This document shows positions 25,948-34,431 of a stretch of DNA of 64,000 nucleotides, one piece after another. The notes beneath the pieces were generated by a model, which saw only the letters and a list, made by a program, of their open reading frames with translations, was not told the DNA's origin and searched no databases. Position 1 is the stretch's first letter. Each line of letters begins with the position of its first letter. Location: NCBI GenBank assembly GCA_028285265.1, contig JANQPX010000020.1, forward strand, positions 310,001-374,000, read 5' to 3'. Made by a program: the position numbers and the translations under genes. The stretch comes from Geminicoccaceae bacterium (lineage in GTDB: Bacteria > Pseudomonadota > Alphaproteobacteria > Geminicoccales > Geminicoccaceae).

Positions 25948-27159
25948 CTATGCGCGATCAAGGCTATAGAGCGGGTCTTTTCCTTGACGTGGGACCAAGG
26001 GAGCGAGATCGACGGGATCGTGATCGTCGAATACCTCTAAGGTCTCATAGAGCGTGTTCCGCTGGAATGGCACACGGCCTGCGGCTCGGATCAGACGCAC
26101 CATCTCGAGCGGCGTTACTTCCTGCCCATGCCTGGCACCAGCAGCTCGACTGATGCTCTCATTCATGAGGGTACCGCCAAGATCGTTCGCGCCGCATTGC
26201 AACATCTTCACCGCCATTTCGGGACCAAGCTTCACCCAGGAGACCTGAATATTGTTGATCACGCCATGAAGCAGCAAACGTGCAACAGCATGCATTTTTA
26301 GACTTTCATCTCGGCTTGGGCCGGCGCGAACGTCATGCCTTCTCAGAAACAAGGGGCTATCCCAATGAACAAAGCCGAGCGGCACAAACTCGGTAAAGCC
26401 ACCCGTTTCGATTTGAATGCGCCTTATGAGATCAAGATGCGCCGCCCAATGCGTCGGCCCATCTATGTGGCCATACATAATCGTTGCTGTTGTCGGGACG
26501 CCGACTCGATGAGCCGTCTTAATGATCGTCACCCAGTCGTCGGCACTGAGTTTGTCCCGGGTAAGCTGCTGCCTGATTGTTGTGTCGAGGATCTCAGCCG
26601 CTGTGCCAGGCATGGAGCCCAATCCCACACTCTTCAAGTCCAAAATGTAGTCACGAAAGGGCATGCGCGCTTGCTTGGCACCGTACCAAATCTCAAAGGG
26701 AGAAAACGCGTGGATGTGGAGTTCGGGAACATTGGTCTTGATAGCGTCTACGATTTGGCGATAGCGCTGCCAATCGAGATCGGGGTTGAGGCCGCCTTGA
26801 ATGCAGACCTCCGTGCCTCCCCTGGCCAAAGCTTGTTTGGCCCGTTGGACTATATCTTCAAGCTCTAGAACTTCTGCTTCTACGTCATCTCGACGTTTCG
26901 CAAAGCCACAGAACTGGCATCCCATATAACAGACATTCGTGAAATTGATATTCCGGCAAATCACAAAACTCGCACGTCGCCCATGAACCTCTTTGCAAAG
27001 GGCATCAGCCGCACGAAAGAGGGCATGACGGTCGGCGCCTTCCGTCTCGAACAGACGGATCGCATCCTCCGTGGCGATCTCCCTCCCGAGGAAAGGGCGC
27101 TCCAAGATGCGGGCAATCTCGACGGATGCGTTTCCAAGGTCAGGATCGATTGGCTTCAA
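25948..27159 (-). CDS. cofH: FO synthase subunit 2 (CofH)
   Basis: Radical-SAM enzyme that couples tyrosine with the ribityl-diaminouracil precursor; with CofG it makes FO, the deazaflavin core of coenzyme F420. The cluster motif is CYMGCQFC (CxxxCxxC) in NFTNVCYMGCQFCGFAKR. Further family marks are GGTEVCIQGGLNPDLD, SVGLGSMPGTAAEILD and GANDLGGTLMNESISRAAGA. 403 aa, normal. It begins at TTG 27159, which overlaps the cofG stop as TTGA and is preceded by GGGAG, implying translational coupling. Separate CofG and CofH, rather than the actinobacterial FbiC fusion, is the archaeal/cyanobacterial arrangement. Confidence 0.95.
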   Translation of the reverse strand: MKPIDPDLGNASVEIARILERPFLGREIATEDAIRLFETEGADRHALFRAADALCKEVHGRRASFVICRNINFTNVCYMGCQFCGFAKRRDDVEAEVLELEDIVQRAKQALARGGTEVCIQGGLNPDLDWQRYRQIVDAIKTNVPELHIHAFSPFEIWYGAKQARMPFRDYILDLKSVGLGSMPGTAAEILDTTIRQQLTRDKLSADDWVTIIKTAHRVGVPTTATIMYGHIDGPTHWAAHLDLIRRIQIETGGFTEFVPLGFVHWDSPLFLRRHDVRAGPSRDESLKMHAVARLLLHGVINNIQVSWVKLGPEMAVKMLQCGANDLGGTLMNESISRAAGARHGQEVTPLEMVRLIRAAGRVPFQRNTLYETLEVFDDHDPVDLAPLVPRQGKDPLYSLDRA

Positions 27160-28322
27160 TTCGATGTCTCCCGTTGATCCCGGGCGAGACCATCGGACCG
27201 CGCCAGGCCTCGTAGCTTTCTCCCAATTGCGTCGTCTAAAAATTCACCTGCTTCCCTCAGAAAACGAGGATAGACCGTCAACCGTTCTTGCAGGACAAAC
27301 CCCCTTTCTTCCGTCGTTGCGCGCAGCCGACCGACTAGTGGCCATGCATGATCCGGGTTGATATGATCAATCGTAACTGGCGAGATTCCTCCCCAGTCGT
27401 TGATCCCGGCGTCGAGATAGGCATCGTAACGCCGTTCCAAATTGGGCGGTGCCTGCAGGCTGACGTCTGGTGGGAGGATCATTCGCGCCACCGCAAGTGT
27501 TCTCAGCATATCATCAAGCGTCGGCTCGGGCTGATTGGCCATGGCGATTCCGCGTTTGGCTTGGAAATTCTGAACGATAACTTCTTGAATGTGACCAAAT
27601 CGAAGATGCATATCACGGATGGCTTCGAGGCTCGCGACTCGTTCGTCAAACGTCTCGCCGATACCGATCAAGATTCCCGTTGTGAAGGGGACGCGCGCGC
27701 GTCCTGCGCGTTCGAGCGTCCGCAGGCGCTGAACCGGTACCTTGTCAGGGCAAGCGTAATGGGCCATGCCCTTGCGCATCAGTCGACGAGAGGTCGTTTC
27801 AAGCATCATGCCCATGGAGCCAGACACCGACTTCAGCCTCTCGATTTCGTCGTCATCAAGCGTGCCCGCATTCACATGTGGAATGAGGTCGGTTTCTTCT
27901 GTCACCAAGGCGCACATCTCGGCCAGATAGTCGGTCATGCGCGAAAAGCCGAGCGCATTCAGACGACGGCGCGCATCGACATATCGCCGCTCAGGTTTCT
28001 CACCGAGAGAGAAAAGAACTTCCTTGCAACCAAGACGCTCGCCAGTTCGCACGACGTGGCTCACCTCACCGGGCGTCATCAGTTTGGCATCCGAGGAACT
28101 TGGATGCTTGACGAAAACGCAATAGCCGCAGGTGTCCCGACACATATTCGTAAGCGGGACGAACACCTTTCGAGAATAGGTGATGATGTTGCCAAAGAAG
28201 CTGTCTCGAATTGAAGACGCTTCGGTCATGAGTTCGCCGAGGCCAGCGGACTGAAGGTCCGCTGCGGACAATCCAGAATGCCTCATTGAACCGCTATCCC
28301 GCCGATCGCAACGACGCCCCAC
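27156..28322 (-). CDS. cofG: FO synthase subunit 1 (CofG)
   Basis: Radical-SAM partner of CofH completing the 7,8-didemethyl-8-hydroxy-5-deazariboflavin ring. The cluster motif CRDTCGYC is in FVPLTNMCRDTCGYCVFV (about residue 65 from the first start). Also seen: EVLFSLGEKPERRY, LIPHVNAGTLDDDEIERLK, GMMLETTSRRL and NDWGGISPVTIDHINPDHAWP. The frame starts with GTG 28322 right after the stop of the DUF3500 gene; ATG 28286 (12 codons in) and a later Met are alternative starts, since the first 30 residues are not conserved. It overlaps cofH by 4 nt. Confidence 0.95.
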   Translation of the reverse strand: MGRRCDRRDSGSMRHSGLSAADLQSAGLGELMTEASSIRDSFFGNIITYSRKVFVPLTNMCRDTCGYCVFVKHPSSSDAKLMTPGEVSHVVRTGERLGCKEVLFSLGEKPERRYVDARRRLNALGFSRMTDYLAEMCALVTEETDLIPHVNAGTLDDDEIERLKSVSGSMGMMLETTSRRLMRKGMAHYACPDKVPVQRLRTLERAGRARVPFTTGILIGIGETFDERVASLEAIRDMHLRFGHIQEVIVQNFQAKRGIAMANQPEPTLDDMLRTLAVARMILPPDVSLQAPPNLERRYDAYLDAGINDWGGISPVTIDHINPDHAWPLVGRLRATTEERGFVLQERLTVYPRFLREAGEFLDDAIGRKLRGLARSDGLARDQRETSN

Positions 28323-29390
28323 CTAATGTCGAAACTCGGCGTAATGACGGGCGAGTACATCCCCACCGAAATCATTGGCGAGGTCGCGCCAGACCGCGTG
28401 AATGTGATTGGCACCGTTTTGCGTGTTGTCATATTCGATAAACAGACGTTTGCCCTGAATACGATAATAGTGTCCTTCGCCAGGCTCAGCGCTACCCGCC
28501 CAGGCGAAACGAATATGACGGAACTCCTTTTCAACCAAAGCCAATTGCTCGTCAGCGAGCGCGTCAGGCAGACGGTTTAGATAGTGGCCGATCAATTCTC
28601 TCAGGATATCGACATCACCATGCCCTAAGCTGTCTGTGCCAACGCCTTGGGGCGTTAGACTGAGCTGTAGGCCGTCCTCCATGGCATCGGTCATGCCTGC
28701 CGCCATGGCTTCCCGGCTACCTGCCGTGATGAGCTGACGATCACCTTCATGAAAAGAGGGACGATTGCCCGAGATTAGATCGCTTGGCGCTACTTGCGAG
28801 AGCAGAGCGTCGGATCGATTCTGGTCCTTGAGGTTCCTGAATAGCTCACGACCAAGATCTTCAATGGCAGCAAGTGGACGATTGAGATGGGGTCCAAGCA
28901 GCGGGCTAGCCGCAGGATTAGCACCGAAGAAACTTGGCGTCGACGCCATAACCTTGCCATCAATAATCAAATGATGCAGCGAAATATGATGCCCGCCAAA
29001 ACGCCAAGCCCAAGCCCCCTTGGGACCTGGTTCGCCAAAAATCGTCACATAGTAAAGAAGCGGATCACGCCGACGCTCGCGCTCTCTACCGCCGGGCCAA
29101 TTGTCAAAGTGGTCTAGGACATTTTCAAGGCCCATGATCGTGGCTGCGGTCACGTACCCTGCCCGAGAATAACCTGTCGCAACAAGCTTATGCACGAGCT
29201 GATGTTGGGTCGGCGTCATTCTGCCAAGATCAAGCCCGCCATGGTCTGTCGGGGTATAGAACCATAGCCGCCGTTCATCTTCGTCGGGAAAGTCATGGCA
29301 GGCGATTGCTCGCTGCTGCGCATCAAAGGCTTCGACAAGCCTAAGGGCGGCTTCTGTCATCTGCGTTGCAACACTGTCTTCGCTCATCAT
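28323..29390 (-). CDS. DUF3500 family protein within the F420 gene group
   Basis: 355 aa, cytosolic by appearance (no signal peptide). It matches DUF3500 in pattern: RLWFYTPTDHGGLDLGRMTPTQHQLVHKL, then DPLLYYVTIFGEPGPKGAWAWRFGGHHISLH, and near the end HIRFAWAGSAEPGEGHYYRIQGKRLFIEYDNTQ. The conserved His/Trp/Tyr residues in WAWRFGGHHISLH and YRIQG suggest a binding or enzymatic pocket, but no activity is known to me for the family. It abuts cofG with no gap, so it is probably co-transcribed with the FO synthase genes; a role tied to F420 is inference from position. Confidence 0.8.
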   Translation of the reverse strand: MMSEDSVATQMTEAALRLVEAFDAQQRAIACHDFPDEDERRLWFYTPTDHGGLDLGRMTPTQHQLVHKLVATGYSRAGYVTAATIMGLENVLDHFDNWPGGRERERRRDPLLYYVTIFGEPGPKGAWAWRFGGHHISLHHLIIDGKVMASTPSFFGANPAASPLLGPHLNRPLAAIEDLGRELFRNLKDQNRSDALLSQVAPSDLISGNRPSFHEGDRQLITAGSREAMAAGMTDAMEDGLQLSLTPQGVGTDSLGHGDVDILRELIGHYLNRLPDALADEQLALVEKEFRHIRFAWAGSAEPGEGHYYRIQGKRLFIEYDNTQNGANHIHAVWRDLANDFGGDVLARHYAEFRH

Positions 29391-29411
29391 GTCACCATGC
29401 CATCTCGCTAT

Positions 29412-29834
29412 CTATTCGACCAGCCTTCCCCAGCTCATGACGTGGTTGATGGCGATGGCCACGACCGGTAGCGTCTCAATCTGCATCGTCAGAAGTTGCC
29501 GATAGCGCTGCCGGAGCCGTACCTGCGCCTGTTGATGTCTTGATCCGTCACTGATGATGGCCGCCTTCCCTTGAACCATCAGCCAACCGAGCTTCGTCCA
29601 ATCTTCGTCATAACGATCGACAACCAGACCAACCTTTGGATTCGATCGGATGTTGGCGAGCCGTTTGAGGTGAACGCCGCTTCGTTTGGGTTTTTGATCG
29701 ATTGTAAAATAGACAACGTCGTCGATAAGGGCGTAGCAGATCGGAACAACATGTGGCTGGCCATCGGAGTCAGCGGTCGCTAGACGTGCGACTCGCTCAG
29801 TCTCTAGAAAGCGACGCTGGTCATCAGTTAGCAT
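29412..29834 (-). CDS. PPOX-class F420-dependent oxidoreductase
   Basis: About 140 aa split-beta-barrel flavin/deazaflavin-binding protein. ARLATADSDGQPHVVPICYALIDDVVYFTID and the basic KPKRSGVHLKRLANIRSNPKVGLVVDRYDEDW match the pyridoxamine-oxidase-like family, in which the Rv2074-type F420-dependent members carry this RLANIRxNPxVxLVVD pattern. It may reduce a tetrapyrrole or quinone with F420H2. ATG 29834 is preferred over the TTG two codons upstream. It heads the minus-strand F420 group and is divergent from the luciferase-type oxidoreductase with only 50 nt between starts. Confidence 0.85.
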   Translation of the reverse strand: MLTDDQRRFLETERVARLATADSDGQPHVVPICYALIDDVVYFTIDQKPKRSGVHLKRLANIRSNPKVGLVVDRYDEDWTKLGWLMVQGKAAIISDGSRHQQAQVRLRQRYRQLLTMQIETLPVVAIAINHVMSWGRLVE

Positions 29835-29884
29835 GATCAAACTGCATGGCAGTCAATGGTCATCTCGCAATGGAGAAGCATATC

Positions 29885-30835
29885 ATGAAAGTTGGACTAA
29901 CACTGCCCATGCGCGGTCCACTTGCCAATCCGAAGGACATCAAGACACTGGTTGAACGAGCCGAATCACTCGGTTTCGATCATATCGGCGTCAATGATCA
30001 TGTCATTGTCCCCAAAAGCATCGATTCGCGATATCCCTATTCGACAACAGGCGCCTTTCCGGGATCTGCATCTGGCGAGTGCCTCGATCTTTTTGCGTTG
30101 CTCGCCTATGTCGCCGCGATCAGCACCAAACCTCGTCTTGTCACGGCCATTGCCGTGATTCCTCACCGGGGCGCAGTGCAGACTGCAAAGATCGTCTCGA
30201 CCATCGATGTACTTTCTGGCGGTCGAATCGATCTTGGTATTGGTGCCGGTTGGATGAAAGAAGAATTCGACGCTCTCAATATTCCGCCTTTCGAGGCACG
30301 CGGCCGCGTGACGGATGAGTATCTCGAGGCCTTCAAAGTGCTATGGACGGAAGAGGATCCAGCATTTGACGGCGAGTTTGTCCAATTTAAGAACATCAGC
30401 TTCTTGCCGCAACCGGTCCAAAAACCCCATCCGCCCATTCTCGTCGGCGGCGAGAGTCCGGCAGCACTCCGTCGAACTGTACGCTATGGCGACGTCTGGT
30501 TTCCGATCGCGAACAACCCACGGCACCCTCTCGACACAGTCGCGCGTTTCAAAGCGGGCATCGAGCGATTGCATAAGACTGCGGCAAAGCATGGCCGCGA
30601 TCCGGCGAGTATTGGCATAGCACTTTTCTCGAACTGGTATGACGAGACGAAAACCAGCAAAACCGACGAAGGCGAACGCCAGCTCCTGACAGGTAGTGCT
30701 ACCGAGATTGCTGACGATATCGAAGCGCTAGGGGAACTGGGTGTTACAGACCTGTTGCTTCAGTTCACCCGCGATACGATGGAGCGAACCTTGGACAGCA
30801 TTGACTTTTTCCATGATGAAATCCGACGCGATTAG
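29885..30835 (+). CDS. Luciferase-like (LLM class) F420-dependent oxidoreductase
   Basis: 316 aa from ATG 29885, preceded by GGAG at 7-8 nt; the frame extends to 29846 but the added 13 residues are unlike the family. TIM-barrel motifs: KVGLTLPMRGPLANP, DHIGVNDHVIVPKS, LVTAIAVIPHRGAVQTAKIVSTIDVLSGGRIDLGIGAGW and PPILVGGESPAALRR. The LSGGR and GIGAGW(M) stretches are typical of F420-binding rather than FMN-binding luciferase-like proteins, but this separation is not certain from sequence alone. Location beside cofGH strongly supports F420. Substrate unknown. Confidence 0.88.
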   Translation: MKVGLTLPMRGPLANPKDIKTLVERAESLGFDHIGVNDHVIVPKSIDSRYPYSTTGAFPGSASGECLDLFALLAYVAAISTKPRLVTAIAVIPHRGAVQTAKIVSTIDVLSGGRIDLGIGAGWMKEEFDALNIPPFEARGRVTDEYLEAFKVLWTEEDPAFDGEFVQFKNISFLPQPVQKPHPPILVGGESPAALRRTVRYGDVWFPIANNPRHPLDTVARFKAGIERLHKTAAKHGRDPASIGIALFSNWYDETKTSKTDEGERQLLTGSATEIADDIEALGELGVTDLLLQFTRDTMERTLDSIDFFHDEIRRD

Positions 30836-30871
30836 CGTTCAGTCGTCATGTATCGATGCCGACGCTTGTGC

Positions 30872-30906
30872 GCCTTGATCCCAGGTGTTGCGCCCGAGAT
30901 CAAGGC
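30872..30906. terminator. Hairpin between convergent genes
   Basis: GCCTTGATC, 17-nt loop, GATCAAGGC: a perfect 9-bp stem in the 87-nt gap between the converging LLM-oxidoreductase and xsc genes. No T-run on either side; a possible shared barrier for both transcripts. Confidence 0.35.
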
Positions 30907-30922
30907 ACAGTTTACGTTACAG

Positions 30923-32704
30923 TCACGCAGCACCACGCTGAGGCTGCATGTCAGCTTTGTCGATACCGGCAACGCGAACCGGCGTTTTCATAGCGTCTCG
31001 ACGGAAAGGCTCACCTAACTCCTGATTGAGGACAACCTCAAGGAAGGTGGTGACATTGCTATTCATTTGCTCGCTGATCGCGACTCGAAGCGCTTCAGTC
31101 AAGGCATCCATGCTGCGTACCTGCACGCCCTTGACACCGCAAGCATCAGCAACCTTGGCATACTCAACGCCCAGATTGAGTTCCGTGCCGACAAAATTGT
31201 CGTCGAACCAGAGCGTGGTGTTGCGCTTTTCCGCACCCCATTGGTAGTTGCGGAAAATCACCATGGTGATCGGTGGCCAGTCGTTGCGACCACAAGCGGT
31301 CATCTCGTTCATCGAAATACCGAAAGCGCCGTCGCCGGCAAAACCGACAACGGGTGTACGCGGACAGCCGATCTTTGCACCGAGAATCGCTGGAAAACCA
31401 TACCCGCAAGGGCCAAACATGCCCGGAGCAAGATATTTCCGCCCCTCCTCGAAAGTTGGGTAAGCATTGCCGATCGCGCAATTGTTGCCGATATCGGTCG
31501 AGATAATCGCTTCCTTCGGCAACGCTGCCTGAATGGCGCGCCACGCCATCCTTGGGCTCATACGCTCGGGTTCACGACTACGGGCGCGTTCGTTCCAATT
31601 TGTACCGGGATCATCGTCCTCATGATCCATCGACGAGAGCTGCTGTAGCCAACGGGACTTGGTGGTCGCAATTAACGCCTTGCGATCGTCGCGGCCTGTA
31701 TCGCCGGCATGATCGGCGAGTTGTTCCAGGATTTGTTCAGCGACTTGCTTAGCATCGCCCTGGATACCGACGGAAACCTTTTTGGTGAGGCCGATACGGT
31801 CCGCATTGATGTCGACCTGAATGATCTTGGCATCCTTCGGCCAGTAGTCGATGCCATAGCCGGGCAAGGTCGAAAAAGGATTGAGCCGTGTACCGAGTGC
31901 GAGCACGACGTCAGCTTTCGCGATCAACTCCATACCCGCCTTCGAGCCGTTGTAGCCAAGTGGGCCACAGGCAAGCGGGTGGGAGCCGGGGAAAGCATCG
32001 TTGTGTTGATAGTTGCAACAGACAGGGGCATCCAACCGCTCGGCCAGCGCGGCCGTCGCCGGTATTGCGCCGCCAATGACCACGCCTGCGCCGTTGAGGA
32101 TGACCGGAAATTTGGCATCCGAGAGCAGCTTCGCAGCTTCCTCGATGGCCGTTGCACCACCTCGCGGCGGCTCGATATTGACGCTCCTTGGCAAGTCAAC
32201 ATCGATAACCTGGGTCCAGTAGTCGCGCGGTACGTTGATCTGTGCCGGCGCTGATCCGCGCCAGGCCTTCTCGATCACTCGATTCAAGACTTCTGCAATC
32301 CGGGAGGGATCCTTCACCTCCTCTTGATAGCACACGATGTCTTCAAAGAGCGCCATCTGTGGCATCTCTTGGAAGCCGCCCTGTCCAATGGTCTTGTTGG
32401 CTGCCTGCGGTGTCACGAGGAGAAGAGGCGTGTGATTCCAATACGCCGTCTTGATCGGTGTAACAAAGTTAGTGATGCCCGGACCATTTTGCGCAATGGC
32501 CATACACATCTTGCCTGACGCGCGCGTATAGCCATCGGCGCTCATGCCGGCATTGCACTCGTGCGCGCAGTCCCAAAACTTGATGCCGGCAGCGGGGAAC
32601 AGGTCAGAAATCGGCATCATTGCTGATCCGATGATGCCAAAAGCATGTTCGATGCCGTGCATCTGAAGGACTTTGACGAAGGCCTCTTCAGTGGTCATTT
32701 TCAT
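30923..32704 (-). CDS. xsc: Sulfoacetaldehyde acetyltransferase
   Basis: ThDP-dependent desulfonation of sulfoacetaldehyde with phosphate to acetyl phosphate and sulfite, the key step in taurine and other C2-sulfonate use. 593 aa, right for Xsc. The opening EAFVKVLQMHGIEHAFGIIGSAMMPISDLFP is characteristic of Xsc within the acetolactate-synthase superfamily. The ThDP motif GDGAFGISMNEM and the later NYQWGAEKRNTTLWFDDNFVGTEL are also Xsc-like. GAGGAG precedes ATG 32704. The usual partners (tauR, tpa or tauXY, pta) are not in the window; a glutamine-synthetase-like gene lies upstream on the same strand. The 180-nt gap up to that gene holds nothing I can assign. Confidence 0.95.
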   Translation of the reverse strand: MKMTTEEAFVKVLQMHGIEHAFGIIGSAMMPISDLFPAAGIKFWDCAHECNAGMSADGYTRASGKMCMAIAQNGPGITNFVTPIKTAYWNHTPLLLVTPQAANKTIGQGGFQEMPQMALFEDIVCYQEEVKDPSRIAEVLNRVIEKAWRGSAPAQINVPRDYWTQVIDVDLPRSVNIEPPRGGATAIEEAAKLLSDAKFPVILNGAGVVIGGAIPATAALAERLDAPVCCNYQHNDAFPGSHPLACGPLGYNGSKAGMELIAKADVVLALGTRLNPFSTLPGYGIDYWPKDAKIIQVDINADRIGLTKKVSVGIQGDAKQVAEQILEQLADHAGDTGRDDRKALIATTKSRWLQQLSSMDHEDDDPGTNWNERARSREPERMSPRMAWRAIQAALPKEAIISTDIGNNCAIGNAYPTFEEGRKYLAPGMFGPCGYGFPAILGAKIGCPRTPVVGFAGDGAFGISMNEMTACGRNDWPPITMVIFRNYQWGAEKRNTTLWFDDNFVGTELNLGVEYAKVADACGVKGVQVRSMDALTEALRVAISEQMNSNVTTFLEVVLNQELGEPFRRDAMKTPVRVAGIDKADMQPQRGAA

Positions 32705-32884
32705 TGCTCGTCTCCTCTTGATGCAGGGTCCATGGTCATCTCAGGGCTGATCGTCCCCAACGCGTATGGCTCGCAGTTTCAGAAAGTCGTCAGCCCGAGG
32801 ATATCGACGCTGGAAAGGTCGCCGTCAATCCCGCGTCTCCAAGATCGACTGCCTGAACCGGCTGAACGTCTACGTCCATCGTGC

Positions 32885-34291
32885 TCAGACACTGAAATAC
32901 AGTTGATACTCCATCGGATGCGGTACGGTTTCTTGCGCTTCAATCTCACTTCTCTTGAGTGCGATATAAGCGTCGATAACGCCATCCGAAAAAACCTCGC
33001 CTTGGGTGAGGAAGGAACGATCCGTGTCGAGGGCTACCAGTGCTTGCTCCAGCGATCGGCAAACCGTTGGCAATTCCTCAATTTCCTTGGCAGGCAGGTC
33101 GTAAAGATTACGATCCATCGGCTCTCCTGGGTCGATCCGTTTGGAAATGCCGTCGAGGCCCGCCATGAGGATGGCCGACGATGCAAGATAGGAGTTGGCT
33201 GAAGGATCAGGAAAGCGCAGTTCAACCCGTTTGTCTTCGGGCCTTGCAGCGAAAGGAAGACGGATTGCCGCAGAACGATTCAGCGCGGCATAGGCAAGAT
33301 GCCGCGGTGTCGTTTGGCCGGGAGCTAGTCGCCGGTAGCTGTTGGTCGTTGGGTTGGCAAACGCATTGAGCGCATGTGCATGTAGCAAAATACCGCCAAT
33401 AAAGTGCAGACATGCTTCGGAGAGATCAGCATAGCCACGGCCAGCGAAGATCGGTTTGTCGCCTTGCCAGAGGGCTTGTTGGATCTCAAAACCGGCACCG
33501 GGCTCAAAGGCCAATGGCTTCGGCATGAACGTCGCCGTTTTGCCATAGGAGTTCGCAACATTTTGAACGACATAGCGGTAAATCTGCACACCATCGGCCG
33601 CCGCAAGCATGGGCTGTGCTGCGAGATTAATCTCGCACTGACTTGGCGACGGATTGTGGTGCTGTTGTTGGGCTTCAAGGCCCATCGCCTGAAGCATGCT
33701 CACGATTTCGGCGCGGAGATCCGACAAATGATCAGCCGGTGCCACGGCATAGGGTGCCATGCTTGAGAACCGATGACCTGAATTGCCGGCATCGTAGCGC
33801 GCCCCACTGCCCGCCTTGCCTTCATCGGCTCGCACGTGCCAAGAGCCCTCGTTGACCTGAACCTCGCTTCTGACGTCTTCAAAAACGGAGAATGCCATCT
33901 CTGTTGCCGTCATCAGTTGATCGGCGATCCCGCTAGCGGCGAGGAAAGTCATGGCGTTGGCAGCGATGGAACGCGGACAGCGATCATAGGCAAGCCCGGA
34001 TCCGGGCTCGGCAACGTCAGCAATCAAGATGAGTGTCGGCTGCGCACTGAAGGGATCGATAACTGCCGTGGAAAGATCCGGCACCAACATCATGTCCGAT
34101 TCGCTGGCATCTCGCCATCCGGACACAGCAGAGCCGTCGAACATGATCCCCTCGTCAAGGATTCGTTGATCCACCCGAGCTGCGGCAAAACCAATATGCT
34201 GCCAACGTCCGCAAAGATCGGTAAAGCGGAAATCGATGGTCTGAATGCCTTCCTTTTCAATCCGCTCTAGGAGGGATGCTGTGTCCGCCAT
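32885..34291 (-). CDS. Glutamine-synthetase-like protein with a degraded active site
   Basis: 468 aa, collinear end to end with type I glutamine synthetase (FRFTDLCGRWQHIGF, MFDGSAVSGW, GKTATFMPKP, ANPTTNSYRRL, NRSAAIRLP, NLYDLP, HPMEYQLYFSV). Aligned by eye to E. coli GlnA, several catalytic residues are changed. The EPEFF pair becomes EMAFS (Glu131 to Ala), HHEVA becomes HHNPS (Glu212 to Asn), GSGMHCHM becomes GAGFEIQQ (His269 to Glu), and GYEAP becomes GQTTP (Glu327 to Thr). Glu129, Glu220, Glu357, Arg339, Arg344, Arg359 and the adenylylation tyrosine in NLYDLP remain. It therefore probably lacks normal synthetase activity and may be a regulatory pseudoenzyme or use a new substrate. Upstream of xsc, same strand. 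Confidence 0.9.
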   Translation of the reverse strand: MADTASLLERIEKEGIQTIDFRFTDLCGRWQHIGFAAARVDQRILDEGIMFDGSAVSGWRDASESDMMLVPDLSTAVIDPFSAQPTLILIADVAEPGSGLAYDRCPRSIAANAMTFLAASGIADQLMTATEMAFSVFEDVRSEVQVNEGSWHVRADEGKAGSGARYDAGNSGHRFSSMAPYAVAPADHLSDLRAEIVSMLQAMGLEAQQQHHNPSPSQCEINLAAQPMLAAADGVQIYRYVVQNVANSYGKTATFMPKPLAFEPGAGFEIQQALWQGDKPIFAGRGYADLSEACLHFIGGILLHAHALNAFANPTTNSYRRLAPGQTTPRHLAYAALNRSAAIRLPFAARPEDKRVELRFPDPSANSYLASSAILMAGLDGISKRIDPGEPMDRNLYDLPAKEIEELPTVCRSLEQALVALDTDRSFLTQGEVFSDGVIDAYIALKRSEIEAQETVPHPMEYQLYFSV

Positions 34292-34431
34292 ACTGATTTT
34301 CCCGTACCCTCTCGCACCGTTTCGATCTCTGTTTACGCGACTGACGGTTCTCGGGAAAGCTTTACCTTTAGCAAACCTTTACTCGGCACGATGTGCCCCC
34401 TCATCACATCCGAATCGAGGTCGAACAAGGC

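Noticed and set aside
25771-26040. 89-aa plus-strand frame in the gap after cofH
   Set aside because: Runs partly antisense to cofH with no domain or start signal.
26335-26868. 177-aa plus-strand open frame inside cofH
   Set aside because: Antisense shadow of cofH.
27348-28214. 288-aa plus-strand open frame inside cofG
   Set aside because: Antisense shadow of a clear radical-SAM gene; no recognisable motif or ribosome-binding site.
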